Part shown: one piece after another, positions 8,735-18,422 of the stretch | Numbering within the stretch: position 1 is the first letter of the stretch | Layout: the number at the start of each line of letters is the position of its first letter | Assembly (NCBI GenBank): GCA_011526375.1 | Contig: WTIT01000087.1 | Coordinates: forward strand, 13,059 to 56,454 | Origin: Methanobacteriota archaeon | GTDB taxonomy: Archaea > Thermoplasmatota > Poseidoniia > Poseidoniales > Poseidoniaceae | Reading direction: 5' to 3' | Length of the DNA: 43,396 nt | Notes under the pieces: generated by a model | Database searches by the model: none | What the model was told of the DNA's origin: nothing | What the model saw: only the letters and a program-made list of their open reading frames with translations | Position numbers and translations under genes: made by a program

Positions 8735-11700
8735 GCAAAGTCTCACATGATACCCCAAGCAATAAAACGCACCGGAACTGGGCTAATACTATGCAAAGCA
8801 GGCGTTCTGCAGGAGCAGTTATGTTCCTTGTGACACTGTTCATTTTGCAAAGTGCATCTCATTTGGCAGTAAATGAATCATCATCAATCGAAGTAATCGA
8901 GGAGGCAAATCAAATTGAGCGCGTTCATTTTGAGTTACGAGATGATGTTTTTAACGAAGCAGTTGGAGTTTACAATTACCGTGATTTAAGTGAACAGAGG
9001 TTAATTCAAGCAGATTCTATAATCGGTTCTTTTGATGAGTTTGGCCTAGAATTAAATCGGCCGATTAGTGCGGAATGGTTGCAACCACGTGATGATTTAA
9101 TTCTCGTTTTAGCTTCTACAGAAGTTACACTAAAAGAGGTTAGAACGGCAATCAACGACATCCCAGAACTGGTGATTAGAGAGTATTTGCCGCCATCAGG
9201 ATTTGTTCTTCAAGGTACACAATCTGCATTAATTGAAGCGGCAAGTCTTCCATCGGTGCAAGTAAGCCATAATGTGCCAGTCGCCTTGATATTGCAATCA
9301 GAGTTACAGGACGTCTTATTGGTAGAGGGCAGTGAATCTGCTTTGCTCGGCGAGAAGATGAGAATTGAGGGCTGGTATGGCGAAAATGGGCCCGAACAGT
9401 CAGTATCATTCAGCGATGAATCTGGAGAGTTAAAGCAAGATTTATCAGAGGTTGTGGAGCAATCACTAGAAAATACAATTCAATGGGACTCTGGCAGATA
9501 TGAAGGTGATTTAGTTAATGCTGACCTAATTAATATCGCTCTACAACCTTCGGTAGCAGTTATTCGATATAATCCGGTTTTTGAGATTCAAAATAACAAT
9601 GCAAGAAGCCATATGAAGACCAATAATATGCAATCTTATTTCACCACAGATTTAGATGGCTCAGGTCAGATAGTCGCAGTCGCTGATTCAGGACTTGATG
9701 AGGATCACGGTGATTTTGGCACTAGGGTTATAGCCAATAATGACGTGATTAATGATGGCTCAACCGCTGATAAATGGTCGGGACATGGAACCCACGTATC
9801 TTGTACGGTGCTCGGTGATGGTTTCAGAGGAGGCTATGCAGGGGTTGCTCCAGAAGCCCAGCTATATTTCCAAGCAATGGAGAATGATAATACTGGAAAT
9901 TTCCAATCACCTTCACTAAATAGTCTAATCAACTCTGCCTACAGTGCAGGCGCTAGAACTCATACCAATTCATGGGGTAATAGCGGTGGTTTTGGACAAT
10001 ATTCTTCTGAAAGTAGAGATGCAGATGACAGAGCTAGTAATTATGACCGATATTATTCAGGTGGAGAAGGGTTGACCATACTATTCGCCGCAGGTAATGA
10101 TGGTCCAGATTCCGACACAGTTACTCCACCGGCAACTGCCAAGAATGTCGTAACTGTTGGTATGCATCAAAATCGCTACCAAGGAGCACCTGATTATATC
10201 ATGCAAGGCTCTTCACGAGGGCCAGTTGATGATGGGCGAATCAAACCTGATGTTCTTGCACCAGGCGGATATGTTTGGTCTTGCCGGGCTCAAGAAGCAG
10301 CAGATACGGGAGGTGCATCGGGAAGTAGCACTTGGTACCTTGAATACACAGGTACTTCGATGGCTACACCAAATGCCGCTGGAGCAGCAGCAATGATTAG
10401 GGAATATCTCGAAGAAATCGCCCTCAGAGAATCTCCTCAAGGGGCTTTAGTCAAGGCTTTACTTATCCTTGGTGCTGAAGATGTTGGATCACGTGATATT
10501 CCCAATAATGACGAAGGTTGGGGGAGGGTAAATCTCAGAAATTCCCTTGCTCCGCCCGACGGTCAGGGAGTATGGGTGGATGACAGGTCTTTGCTCTCAG
10601 CGACTGGAAATTCAAAATCCTACACCTTTGATATTGACGATAGCGGTGACCAATTCAAAGCTGTACTGGCATGGTCAGATGAAGCAGCATCAACGTGGTC
10701 ATCAACACAATTAGTGAATAATCTAAACCTTGAGGTTACAGACCCAAACGGACTGACCTATCTTGGCAATGATTTCGCCAATGGGCGTTCGACTACAGGT
10801 GGAACAGCAGATTCGCTGAACAATGTGGAGGTTGTATTGATAGATTCAGCGATAGTCGGCACTTGGACAGTCGAAATTATTGATGCTAACCATGGAGGTA
10901 GTAGAGGTCAGCCATATTCTCTTGCGGTAATGGGTCACGGAATCAATGACCTCAAGCCGGATTTAGTTATGCTAGAGGATGGATTCACCATTGATGTAGC
11001 GATTCCAAGTGTTGGACAAACGGTTGAATTAGAATGCGTAGTCGCTAATACAGGCAACATTCGCTCAGACCCATTCGAAGTGACTTTGGAGGTAGACGGT
11101 CAAGAAATCGATACACAGTCACTTGAACTAGGTGGGGGTAGTGAAAGAACACTGGTTTGGTCGTGGACTCCACAAAGTGCCGGAGAAAATATACTCTCAT
11201 TCATAATTGATAACGATCAACAAATTATCGAAACTCTCGAAACGAATAATCGCCATGATGTTTCTATCAATGTATCACAACCGGGAGTGGCTATTTCTTC
11301 TGTTCAAGCGATAAAGAATCTTCAAGACTCAGAGCAAACTTCCACTACCTGGCAAATTAGTCTTCAGAACACGGGGTTATTGAGCACTAATGCATCAATA
11401 GGCGAAACAGGTCTTACTTACGTGCAAGATGGTACCGTATTAAATTGGTATGTCGGGCTTTCAGGCAATCAGTATCAGCTTCAAGGTAGTGAATCAGTAG
11501 ATTTGACTGTTACAGTAGTTCATCCAAATTCTCCAGCACCAGGCACCTACAGAGTTGCATTAAGTGCTACGGATATCGATAATTCTCTAACCACGACCTT
11601 TGATTTGGATATGGTAGTAGGTGAAATTCCTGATGTAGGAATAGAATCTGATTATGATGTAATTCCTGTCAGTCCTATTGAACCAACAACAATTCCGCTT

Positions 11701-13389
11701 TACTTGTTTAATTATGGCAATACGCAAATAGCCTATGATTTACAAGTACAAGCGCCAAATGGTTGGGAGGCATTCTTTGTACAGGATTTCACCGAGAGTC
11801 AATTTGCCACAAGTTCGCCAATTCCAGTCGGCGATTTTGAAACCATCGAAATGGTGATACAACCGCCATCAGTAGTTCCTAATTCTGGTCTCCAAACAGC
11901 CGTAACAATTAGTGTCAATTCAGTTACTGACCCAGTAGTCAATTGGTTAATTCAGGTTCCGATTGAAGTTGAAGCAGTCAAATCTGTTGAAATTAGAACC
12001 GAATCGTCATTGGTCAATCTACTGCCAGATTCCGAAGTTGTAACCGTTTTCACCATTGAAAACAAAGGCAACTTGGCTGTAAGATTATCTCCTACATTCA
12101 TACTACCACAGGGTGTTCAAATGATAAATTCGGGAGGTACTCTCGATCTTGGTATTGGTGATACAGAATTATATCTTGTAACATTCCAAATCTCTAGCAG
12201 TGCTAAATCAGGTGAAGCGAAACTACACTTTGACAATGGTTCAGATAGATTTACCTGGAGTGATAATTTTGACATCCAAATTTTCCCGCAGCCAAGTTTG
12301 CAATTCAGCAAGGTTGTTTTCCCTGATGGAGAAGAATATACTGCATCTTTCTATGGCCCTGGATCTCATCCTGCAGGTGCTGAGTTGCGATTTGTCTGGC
12401 AATTAACCAATGATGCAGACATACAATGGCAACCAATTGTAACGCCTCTAGGGGATTCGCAACTGTCGGTAACTTGTGATACACCTTCAATGATTGGCTA
12501 CGGGGAATCCACTGAACTATCTTGCACAGTGTTTACCAGTGTAGCAGCAGAACCGTTTACTGAACCCAGTTTCATTTTGAGATTTTCAGGCTCTGGCGCT
12601 GATTATTCAGAGCCATTTTCATTATACATTGGTGGTACTGAAGAGGTAACTTGGTCTGAATTGACTTCTAATTCATTCAAACAGGGTGAATCTAAAGAAA
12701 TTCAAGTATTAGTAACCAATTCAGGAACATTGCCCTTTACCCATATAGTTTCAGGATCTGCTAATCAAGATTGGGATATTGAGGTTATTGGTAACGGCAT
12801 AGTTGATTTGGAAGTTGGTGAATCAAAAACCATCAAATTACTAGTCACTCCAAACACCGACGGATTAGCCGATATTACATTGACATTCAAGGCTGCAGAG
12901 AATGCCGAATCAGCAACTTATGTCTTCGCAGCAAATGCCGAAAAACAGTCCTCGGAGTCGACAGCATTTGGCATTCCGCTAAGTCAAATTGGCTTACTTT
13001 CACTACTAATATTGGCGATTATCGCAGCTGGACTGATGTTACTCAAACCGAAATCAACTAAACCACCTATGTCAGTGATGCCAACAATTCCTATGAATAC
13101 AATGCCTATTCAACCAATAATTCCTTCGCCCACTCAGCATAGAGTGACTCAACCACAACCTATGCCTACGATTGCTCAACCGATTCAACCCGCGGTTGCA
13201 AAACAGACTGAAGTTAGCAAACCATCAGCGATTTGTTGGCAATGTCGCAGTCCAATTACTGGCAAAGTTGTTGGTTGTCCACAATGTGGCGCAAGATATT
13301 GTGGTAGTGATTCAGAATCCTGTAATATTTCAAGCCTTGAAACATGTTTGAGTTGCCAATCACCTGCTTCAACTTTCATCGGCGAGTGA
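8731..13389 (+). CDS. Subtilisin-like (S8) surface protease with CARDB repeats, membrane anchor and zinc ribbon
   Basis: Start is TTG, overlapping the previous stop by 4 nt and preceded by AAGGA. ATG 8791 (MQSRRSAGAV) just before the signal-peptide core is the alternative. An N-terminal propeptide-like region of about 250 residues precedes the catalytic domain. The triad is intact: Asp319 (VAVADSGLD), His352 (GHGTHV) and Ser543 (GTSMATPNAAG), with oxyanion Asn456 (AAGND). A jelly-roll domain like that of KP-43-type subtilases follows (SYTFDIDDSGD to YSLAVMGHG). Then come CARDB/NEW3-like beta-sandwich repeats and a transmembrane helix near residues 1413-1440. The Met/Pro/Gln-rich cytoplasmic linker leads to a cysteine-rich terminus with CWQC, CPQC, YC and CLSC. 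Predicted role is extracellular protein degradation by a membrane-tethered protease, in keeping with protein-consuming marine archaea. Confidence 0.9.
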   Translation: MSKVSHDTPSNKTHRNWANTMQSRRSAGAVMFLVTLFILQSASHLAVNESSSIEVIEEANQIERVHFELRDDVFNEAVGVYNYRDLSEQRLIQADSIIGSFDEFGLELNRPISAEWLQPRDDLILVLASTEVTLKEVRTAINDIPELVIREYLPPSGFVLQGTQSALIEAASLPSVQVSHNVPVALILQSELQDVLLVEGSESALLGEKMRIEGWYGENGPEQSVSFSDESGELKQDLSEVVEQSLENTIQWDSGRYEGDLVNADLINIALQPSVAVIRYNPVFEIQNNNARSHMKTNNMQSYFTTDLDGSGQIVAVADSGLDEDHGDFGTRVIANNDVINDGSTADKWSGHGTHVSCTVLGDGFRGGYAGVAPEAQLYFQAMENDNTGNFQSPSLNSLINSAYSAGARTHTNSWGNSGGFGQYSSESRDADDRASNYDRYYSGGEGLTILFAAGNDGPDSDTVTPPATAKNVVTVGMHQNRYQGAPDYIMQGSSRGPVDDGRIKPDVLAPGGYVWSCRAQEAADTGGASGSSTWYLEYTGTSMATPNAAGAAAMIREYLEEIALRESPQGALVKALLILGAEDVGSRDIPNNDEGWGRVNLRNSLAPPDGQGVWVDDRSLLSATGNSKSYTFDIDDSGDQFKAVLAWSDEAASTWSSTQLVNNLNLEVTDPNGLTYLGNDFANGRSTTGGTADSLNNVEVVLIDSAIVGTWTVEIIDANHGGSRGQPYSLAVMGHGINDLKPDLVMLEDGFTIDVAIPSVGQTVELECVVANTGNIRSDPFEVTLEVDGQEIDTQSLELGGGSERTLVWSWTPQSAGENILSFIIDNDQQIIETLETNNRHDVSINVSQPGVAISSVQAIKNLQDSEQTSTTWQISLQNTGLLSTNASIGETGLTYVQDGTVLNWYVGLSGNQYQLQGSESVDLTVTVVHPNSPAPGTYRVALSATDIDNSLTTTFDLDMVVGEIPDVGIESDYDVIPVSPIEPTTIPLYLFNYGNTQIAYDLQVQAPNGWEAFFVQDFTESQFATSSPIPVGDFETIEMVIQPPSVVPNSGLQTAVTISVNSVTDPVVNWLIQVPIEVEAVKSVEIRTESSLVNLLPDSEVVTVFTIENKGNLAVRLSPTFILPQGVQMINSGGTLDLGIGDTELYLVTFQISSSAKSGEAKLHFDNGSDRFTWSDNFDIQIFPQPSLQFSKVVFPDGEEYTASFYGPGSHPAGAELRFVWQLTNDADIQWQPIVTPLGDSQLSVTCDTPSMIGYGESTELSCTVFTSVAAEPFTEPSFILRFSGSGADYSEPFSLYIGGTEEVTWSELTSNSFKQGESKEIQVLVTNSGTLPFTHIVSGSANQDWDIEVIGNGIVDLEVGESKTIKLLVTPNTDGLADITLTFKAAENAESATYVFAANAEKQSSESTAFGIPLSQIGLLSLLILAIIAAGLMLLKPKSTKPPMSVMPTIPMNTMPIQPIIPSPTQHRVTQPQPMPTIAQPIQPAVAKQTEVSKPSAICWQCRSPITGKVVGCPQCGARYCGSDSESCNISSLETCLSCQSPASTFIGE

Positions 13390-13429
13390 GCATTGTTGTC
13401 CTAATTTTCTCGAACATTAGAGGATAGGC

Positions 13430-13437
13430 TTTTGATA
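13430..13437 (+). promoter_or_regulatory. Putative TATA-like element for the 13459 gene
   Basis: The element ttttgata lies 22-29 nt before ATG 13459, with no ribosome binding site in between, matching the leaderless pattern seen at 3469 and 35955. The ORF track instead opens at TTG 13432 within this element, which I consider less likely. Confidence 0.3.
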
Positions 13438-13458
13438 CTAAGTCGTTCACCCCTAAAC

Positions 13459-16400
13459 ATGGTCAACCGGGGGGAAACCGTATCTCGTTCAAATCGAACG
13501 GCGTTTTTCTTGGTTAGTTTGATGCTGGTTGCGCTCTTACCAATGATAGCAACCCCGGTCTCGGCAGCTCCTAGCATAAGCCTGAATGTTAGTCCAAGTT
13601 CACAAACCGTAAACCCCGGCGATTCGGGAGAATATACCGTTAGAGTTACCAATACGGGAAGCGACCCGGTAACTGTAAATCTTCAAGCAAGTAATGAACC
13701 AGGTGAAGACTGTAACGGTTTTACCTCCGCAATCGGTCAAATACCAGGCCAAATTGACGCTGGTGCTACTGAAGAAACAACGATGAATGTTACAGTTGGA
13801 CAAACTGTTGAAGCAGATACTGCTTGCGATACGACGGTAACTGCTACCATCACCGGAGTCATCGGTGCACCGGCTGCTGAAATTCCAGAACCATCTACTC
13901 AAACCGTAACCACAACTGCAGGCGATGGGTCTGGTGGAGCGGTATGGGGGGTCGACCTATACTTTGACAATGTCGTGGACAGGAACCAGAAGACGCTAAC
14001 TTACACTGGATCTTCTTCTATTCTTACCTATTCAATAACCGTGGAAAACACCGGCCAGCAAAACTCCACAACAGTCAACCTAACACTCGAGGAGCGCGAT
14101 GATAGCGGTTGTGGGAATGCTGGAGGTTTGACTGCCGAATTAAGCGACTCTACTGTAACTTTAGATGCCGAAGATGAGGATGATGATGATGCAAACAAAC
14201 AGGTTGTATTTGTTGACGTTGAGGTGCCAGATGGGCAAGAAGCAGATGATTACTGCTGGGAAGTCACTGGCACGGTGACTACGCCGAATCCTACCGAAGA
14301 GATATCTGATACGGTTGATCTGGAACTCGAAGTTCCAATACTCAAAGAGTGTTCTATGTCGTTATCAAAAACCAGTTTGAACCTCAACCCCGGTCAACAA
14401 GGAACCTTCACTGCAACTCTTACCAACGACGGCAACAGTGACTGGTCAGTATCCATGGCGCGCACTGGTGAGCGAGCAAGCTGGGTCTCATTTGATGGAC
14501 CATCTAGTGGAGTATTACCATACGGCGACGGTTCTGGAACCAAAACGTTTGATTTGATTGTGGTACCGGATGATTCAGAAAATGCTGGTTCGTCTAATTC
14601 GATTACGATACAAGCCAAAGATGGTAACACTGTAAAGTGTAGTAAGGTAATATCCATCATCTTGGGTCAATCATTTGGTGCAGAATTAAGCCTAACGACA
14701 AGTTCTCTCGGGCCAATTGAGCCCGGTGAAAATAGAACCTCCTCTCTAACCGTCACCAATACCGGTAACGGTCAAGACAATTTGCGAATATCGGTATCAA
14801 CTCCACCGTCGGGTTGGGGCGTTCAACTCGACCAATCCACTGTGACGGTAAACAGCAGACATGGTTCAGGAAAATCGGTCAACGTTCAGTATTCAGTGAG
14901 TGTGCCGTTGGACGCTTTGGCTACCGAGAGCATCGAGCTAACATTCTCAGTTTTACCAGCCGGTGGTGGCCCAGCCTACCAAAGTAAAATCCTCACTGTT
15001 ACGGTAAGCGAAACCCATGGTATGTCCACAAGCTCAATAATTCCGGTAGATAGCCAAGGATATATCTCGCAAACCGGCGATTATAATGACATTCTGGTGT
15101 TCCCAATCGAAGTTGAAAATCTCGGTAACAACGACGATGTTTTCCGCTTCTACACCAAGCAACAACGACCATCTTCTGGAGGAAATTGGGATATTACATT
15201 CACTGATTCGCAAGATAATTCTCAAACCGAATTCAATATCCCTGCTAGACAAACCGTTGTAATCAATGTCAATGTACTGGTGCCAAATGTTGGTAATTAC
15301 AACAATAATGACATCATTATTGAGGTGACTAACTTAGAACACTCCACTAATGCTGATGATAACGATGATGGCCTGCCAGATAACAAGGCACAGTTTAGCA
15401 TTAGGGCGATTAAAAATAACATCACTTATTCGATGGATGCTAGATTTGGTGAAGGAGAATATTCCTCAGTTACTATCGATAACAAGGCAGCATCAGTAAT
15501 ACTTGCTCCTGAAGGCACCATGATGTTCGAGTTCTGGATAGAGAATGTTGGAACGCCTCAAGTTGGTCCATCAGGATTGTTGAGAACAGACTTAGCAGTT
15601 ATCGATATCAATGGTCTTGAAGGAATCGCCACCCGACAAATTCTGGTCAACGGAGAATTATATGATGAAAGCATACCGATTACTACAAAATATGCTATAT
15701 TCAATGTAACCTCACAATCCTACATGCTTGATGGTGATGGCAATTTGTATCTTGCCGAATCTGTCGCAGGAGCAAATGCCATCATGCTAAGCAACAACAT
15801 AAGCTTGTTTGGCAACGAGGTAAGAAAGTTCAAGCAGAAGATAACGGTAATTGTTGAAGTAAGTCCGACCGCACAAACCGGTGATGCAGGAATTCTGGAA
15901 GTGGTTGTGTTCAGTCAAGAGAATGCGGCTGACAGGACAACTGGAAGACTGATTCTAAACTTAGAAGTACAAACAATCTATGATATTCAATTCAGTGAAG
16001 AAGTAGAGTTATACCACGAATTAGAGTATCCTGGCAGACAAACCATTCCAGTGAATATTACCAATGATGGTAACACTAGGACTGAATTCATAATCTACAC
16101 TCCTGAAGGTTTCCGCGGCTGGTCTGTTTTCCTAGAGGAAGATAATTCTGAATGTAGAGACTACAACGAAGATCTGAAGTGTACTTTAGAATCAGGGGAA
16201 TCCACACAAATCCAAGTAATCGTTCGGCCGCCAAACAACGCAGAGATTAAGGATAATTACACATTTACTCTCTCAGTCGAACCATTTGTCGATGGCGAAC
16301 CAATGATTGTTGGCAGAGAAAATATCGAGATTTCCGTTCTTGGCAAACCTGATGAAGGTCTGCTAGGCCTTGGATTATCACAAGAAGAGATTGCTAGCGG

Positions 16401-16491
16401 AATATATGTTATCATCGGCCTTCTATTCGTTGGAATCCTGTATCGTACTGCAAGGCCGACGATCACTCAGTTATTTAGGAAGAAGAATTAA
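13459..16491 (+). CDS. Secreted NEW3/Ig-like repeat protein with C-terminal membrane anchor
   Basis: ATG 13459 is chosen over TTG 13432 because it gives a compact leader and a signal-peptide core (AFFLVSLMLVALLPMIATP, cleavage near VSAAP). That core resembles the one in the 1553-residue protein. The mature protein of about 970 residues is a string of NEW3/CARDB-type beta-sandwich repeats. Repeat starts look like NPGDSGEYTVRVTNTGSD, NPGQQGTFTATLTNDGNSD and EPGENRTSSLTVTNTGNGQD, and the last, ETIPVNITNDGNTR-like, is near residue 855. A single helix (IYVIIGLLFVGILY) and a short basic tail RPTITQLFRKKN anchor it. Unlike the 914 and 8731 genes it has no zinc ribbon. Role is probably S-layer-like or adhesive; no catalytic motif is visible. 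It ends 180 nt before nuoA. Confidence 0.8.
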   Translation: MVNRGETVSRSNRTAFFLVSLMLVALLPMIATPVSAAPSISLNVSPSSQTVNPGDSGEYTVRVTNTGSDPVTVNLQASNEPGEDCNGFTSAIGQIPGQIDAGATEETTMNVTVGQTVEADTACDTTVTATITGVIGAPAAEIPEPSTQTVTTTAGDGSGGAVWGVDLYFDNVVDRNQKTLTYTGSSSILTYSITVENTGQQNSTTVNLTLEERDDSGCGNAGGLTAELSDSTVTLDAEDEDDDDANKQVVFVDVEVPDGQEADDYCWEVTGTVTTPNPTEEISDTVDLELEVPILKECSMSLSKTSLNLNPGQQGTFTATLTNDGNSDWSVSMARTGERASWVSFDGPSSGVLPYGDGSGTKTFDLIVVPDDSENAGSSNSITIQAKDGNTVKCSKVISIILGQSFGAELSLTTSSLGPIEPGENRTSSLTVTNTGNGQDNLRISVSTPPSGWGVQLDQSTVTVNSRHGSGKSVNVQYSVSVPLDALATESIELTFSVLPAGGGPAYQSKILTVTVSETHGMSTSSIIPVDSQGYISQTGDYNDILVFPIEVENLGNNDDVFRFYTKQQRPSSGGNWDITFTDSQDNSQTEFNIPARQTVVINVNVLVPNVGNYNNNDIIIEVTNLEHSTNADDNDDGLPDNKAQFSIRAIKNNITYSMDARFGEGEYSSVTIDNKAASVILAPEGTMMFEFWIENVGTPQVGPSGLLRTDLAVIDINGLEGIATRQILVNGELYDESIPITTKYAIFNVTSQSYMLDGDGNLYLAESVAGANAIMLSNNISLFGNEVRKFKQKITVIVEVSPTAQTGDAGILEVVVFSQENAADRTTGRLILNLEVQTIYDIQFSEEVELYHELEYPGRQTIPVNITNDGNTRTEFIIYTPEGFRGWSVFLEEDNSECRDYNEDLKCTLESGESTQIQVIVRPPNNAEIKDNYTFTLSVEPFVDGEPMIVGRENIEISVLGKPDEGLLGLGLSQEEIASGIYVIIGLLFVGILYRTARPTITQLFRKKN

Positions 16492-16671
16492 CGTCTCAAA
16501 TTGACTATCTTTCTTCACTTCACTTGACGGTAATTGATTGGCTTTGGTTGTTGAAAATATCACCCCATTTGCTTATTTCAAAAGTAAAAAAAAATCAAAC
16601 ATTTGGCAACCCTTATTGAGGGGTAATTATTGGAACGTTTGCTAAGCGTATGCTTTGCACTGGGTGAATAA
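16492..16671 (+). promoter_or_regulatory. Intergenic region and likely promoter of the nuo operon
   Basis: This 180-nt gap has a T-rich stretch (tctttcttcacttcac) just after the preceding stop, which could act as an archaeal terminator. An A-run (gtaaaaaaaaatc) and a TATA-like taattatt at 16624-16631 follow. The last 10 nt hold GGTGA, 4 nt before ATG 16672. A transcript starting about 25 nt after 16630 would have a short leader with that ribosome binding site. No open reading frame or RNA gene is seen. Confidence 0.45.
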
Positions 16672-17157
16672 ATGTCCGGACTAGAATCAGTGCCAAGTGC
16701 GTACCTCTCAATCGGCTTTCTAACCGTCGTTGGGATACTAATGCCGCTGACAAATTTCATCATCACCTGGGTTGTCAGGCCAAGAGTAGATCCAGCCCGT
16801 CCCCACATAACAAAATCATATCTTTTGGAGGGTTACGAGAGAGACCACAGCCTGTATCCTCGAAGATTAACCACTTTTGAGTGCGGTAGCGAGCCTGTTG
16901 GAGAAGCAATGATACAGTTTCACTTCCAATATTACTGGTACGCCATCATCTTCTTAGTTTTTGATGTTGCTTTCATGTTCCTAGTTCTTGGCGGTATGGT
17001 TGCCTCGGATGCTACAGCCGCAGATTTAGCAGACAGTGCTAGGGAAAGTGCGGTTGCTAAGGCAAAAGATGCATTGATGGTATTGAGCGCCTACTTTGCA
17101 ATCATGTCCCTTGGCGTTTGGTACGTATTTAGAAAGCGAGGAAGAATCTACATTTGA
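16672..17157 (+). CDS. nuoA: NADH-quinone oxidoreductase-like subunit A (membrane arm)
   Basis: NuoA/ND3 is a three-helix membrane subunit next to the quinone-binding region of complex I. The first helix, the FECGSEPVGEA loop motif (canonical YECGxxP) and the second helix (YYWYAIIFLVFDVAFMFL) are clear. The segment that is normally FDVExxFLyPW reads FDVAFMFLVLGG here, so the conserved glutamate is alanine (residue 100) and the following FLyPW motif is lost. The loop before helix three is lengthened by an Ala/Asp-rich stretch. It is the first gene of the operon, with GGTGA 4 nt before the ATG, and ends 9 nt before nuoB. Assignment is secure from the motif and gene order; the consequence of the missing glutamate is unknown. 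Confidence 0.93.
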   Translation: MSGLESVPSAYLSIGFLTVVGILMPLTNFIITWVVRPRVDPARPHITKSYLLEGYERDHSLYPRRLTTFECGSEPVGEAMIQFHFQYYWYAIIFLVFDVAFMFLVLGGMVASDATAADLADSARESAVAKAKDALMVLSAYFAIMSLGVWYVFRKRGRIYI

Positions 17158-17166
17158 GGTGAAATT

Positions 17167-17760
17167 ATGGCAGATACTGGAGAAAATTTTGCAGCATTTA
17201 ACAGCCGTGCTTTGGTTGAAATGGTTGGTGGAGTTACCGATGAAGCACTCAAAGTCACTCGAATCAAACAATTCCTGAGCGTTCTAGCCGGTCGATTTTT
17301 CAATTGGGCTGGCAGAAAGTCGTTATTTACTCTCCACCTTGGAATCAAGTGTTGTGCTATCGAAATGGCCGCTGCTGCAACTCCAAGATTTGACGGAGAC
17401 AGATTCGGAGTTCTATTCCGTTCATCACCAAGGCAATCAGACGTATTGTTAGTCAATGGTCCAATTTCTAAGAAATTCGCCGACAAAATCGTCAGGCTTT
17501 GGGAGCAGATGCCAGAGCCAAAATACTGTATTGCTATGGGCGAATGTGCAATTTCAGGCGGCCCATATTTTCAATCTTACAATATCCTAGAAGGCGTAGA
17601 TACTGTCATACCAGTTGACGTATATATTCCAGGATGCCCACCAAGGCCAGAAGCTCTAATCGATGGGTTTGGTTTGTTGCGTGAGAAGATTATCAGAATC
17701 GGCGGTGCACCAAGCGCAGGTAGAGATTCCGAGAAGCCAATTATTGTAGGTGATGAATAA
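17167..17760 (+). CDS. nuoB: Complex I subunit B, carries the N2 Fe-S cluster
   Basis: NuoB/PSST holds the terminal [4Fe-4S] cluster N2 that passes electrons to quinone. All four ligands are visible: the tandem Cys62-Cys63 (GIKCCAIEM), Cys127 (MGECAISGG) and Cys157 (IPGCPPRPE). The SSPRQSDVLLVNG motif matches the family. Length (197 aa) is normal, with an N-terminal helix that packs against the membrane arm. The start is supported by TGAGGTGA 5 nt upstream, overlapping the nuoA stop. The stop shares one base with the nuoC start (TAATG), so the two are translationally coupled. Confidence 0.96.
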   Translation: MADTGENFAAFNSRALVEMVGGVTDEALKVTRIKQFLSVLAGRFFNWAGRKSLFTLHLGIKCCAIEMAAAATPRFDGDRFGVLFRSSPRQSDVLLVNGPISKKFADKIVRLWEQMPEPKYCIAMGECAISGGPYFQSYNILEGVDTVIPVDVYIPGCPPRPEALIDGFGLLREKIIRIGGAPSAGRDSEKPIIVGDE

Positions 17761-18413
17761 TGGGCATGGCAATAACTCTGGAACAAAACGCAGTAGCGGT
17801 TACCGAATGCGCTGATGCCATTAATGACCGATTCAGCGGCAGTGGCATCAATGCTGATATCATACAACATTCAAACGCAAAGAAGTACTCATTCGTTAGA
17901 ATAACAACACCGCCTCAACACTGGCAGGCTCTTGCCAAGTGGATGAAGTTTGAAGGTGGTGTGAACTATTGCTCGATGATCACTGGAACTCATTTCCCAG
18001 ACGGCGGCGATGAAAGAGGTTGGGAAGTTGTCTATCATTTACTTCGCCAACCAATCGTGAATCAGTTGCCGAATACAAACACGGTATTTGTTGCTGAGAA
18101 GATGCTAGGTTCGCAAATCCCGGTCGAGTTTGAAGTTATTATCAGCTTACCAAATAATGACACTCCATCCGTACCGACCGTTCAACACATCTGGAATGGT
18201 GCAGATTGGAATGAGAAAGAGACATGGGATTTGGTAGGAATCAACTTCGAAGGCCACGAAAACATGCACAGAGTTCTCAACCCTCACGATAGCCCAGACG
18301 GATTCCATCCTTTACAAAAGCAACACAAAATCCGTTATCACGATTACAATGAAATGTACGACGATGCCCAAGGCTTCGTCAGAAAACCGGCAGATGAGGG
18401 CCGGGTAAAGTGA
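17760..18413 (+). CDS. nuoC: Complex I 30 kDa subunit C
   Basis: NuoC is a soluble Q-module subunit that binds NuoD. The diagnostic C-terminal signature is present as WNGADWNEKETWDLVGINFE and GHENMHRVLNPHD, around residues 140-178. The protein is a separate polypeptide here, not fused to NuoD. The start ATG overlaps the nuoB stop by one base, with GGTGATG just upstream; the ATG two codons downstream is a possible alternative. The C-terminal tail ends a few codons past the RYHDYNEMYDD segment. A 9-nt gap containing GAGGTGA leads into nuoD. Confidence 0.95.
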   Translation: MGMAITLEQNAVAVTECADAINDRFSGSGINADIIQHSNAKKYSFVRITTPPQHWQALAKWMKFEGGVNYCSMITGTHFPDGGDERGWEVVYHLLRQPIVNQLPNTNTVFVAEKMLGSQIPVEFEVIISLPNNDTPSVPTVQHIWNGADWNEKETWDLVGINFEGHENMHRVLNPHDSPDGFHPLQKQHKIRYHDYNEMYDDAQGFVRKPADEGRVK

Positions 18414-18422
18414 GGTGACAAC

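Noticed and set aside
10157-10440. Short ORFs on both strands within the subtilase
   Set aside because: They overlap the catalytic domain coding sequence and have no recognisable protein features.
16492-16671. tRNA or small RNA in the gap before nuoA
   Set aside because: No cloverleaf-like arms, T-loop TTC or CCA-end pattern could be found by eye.
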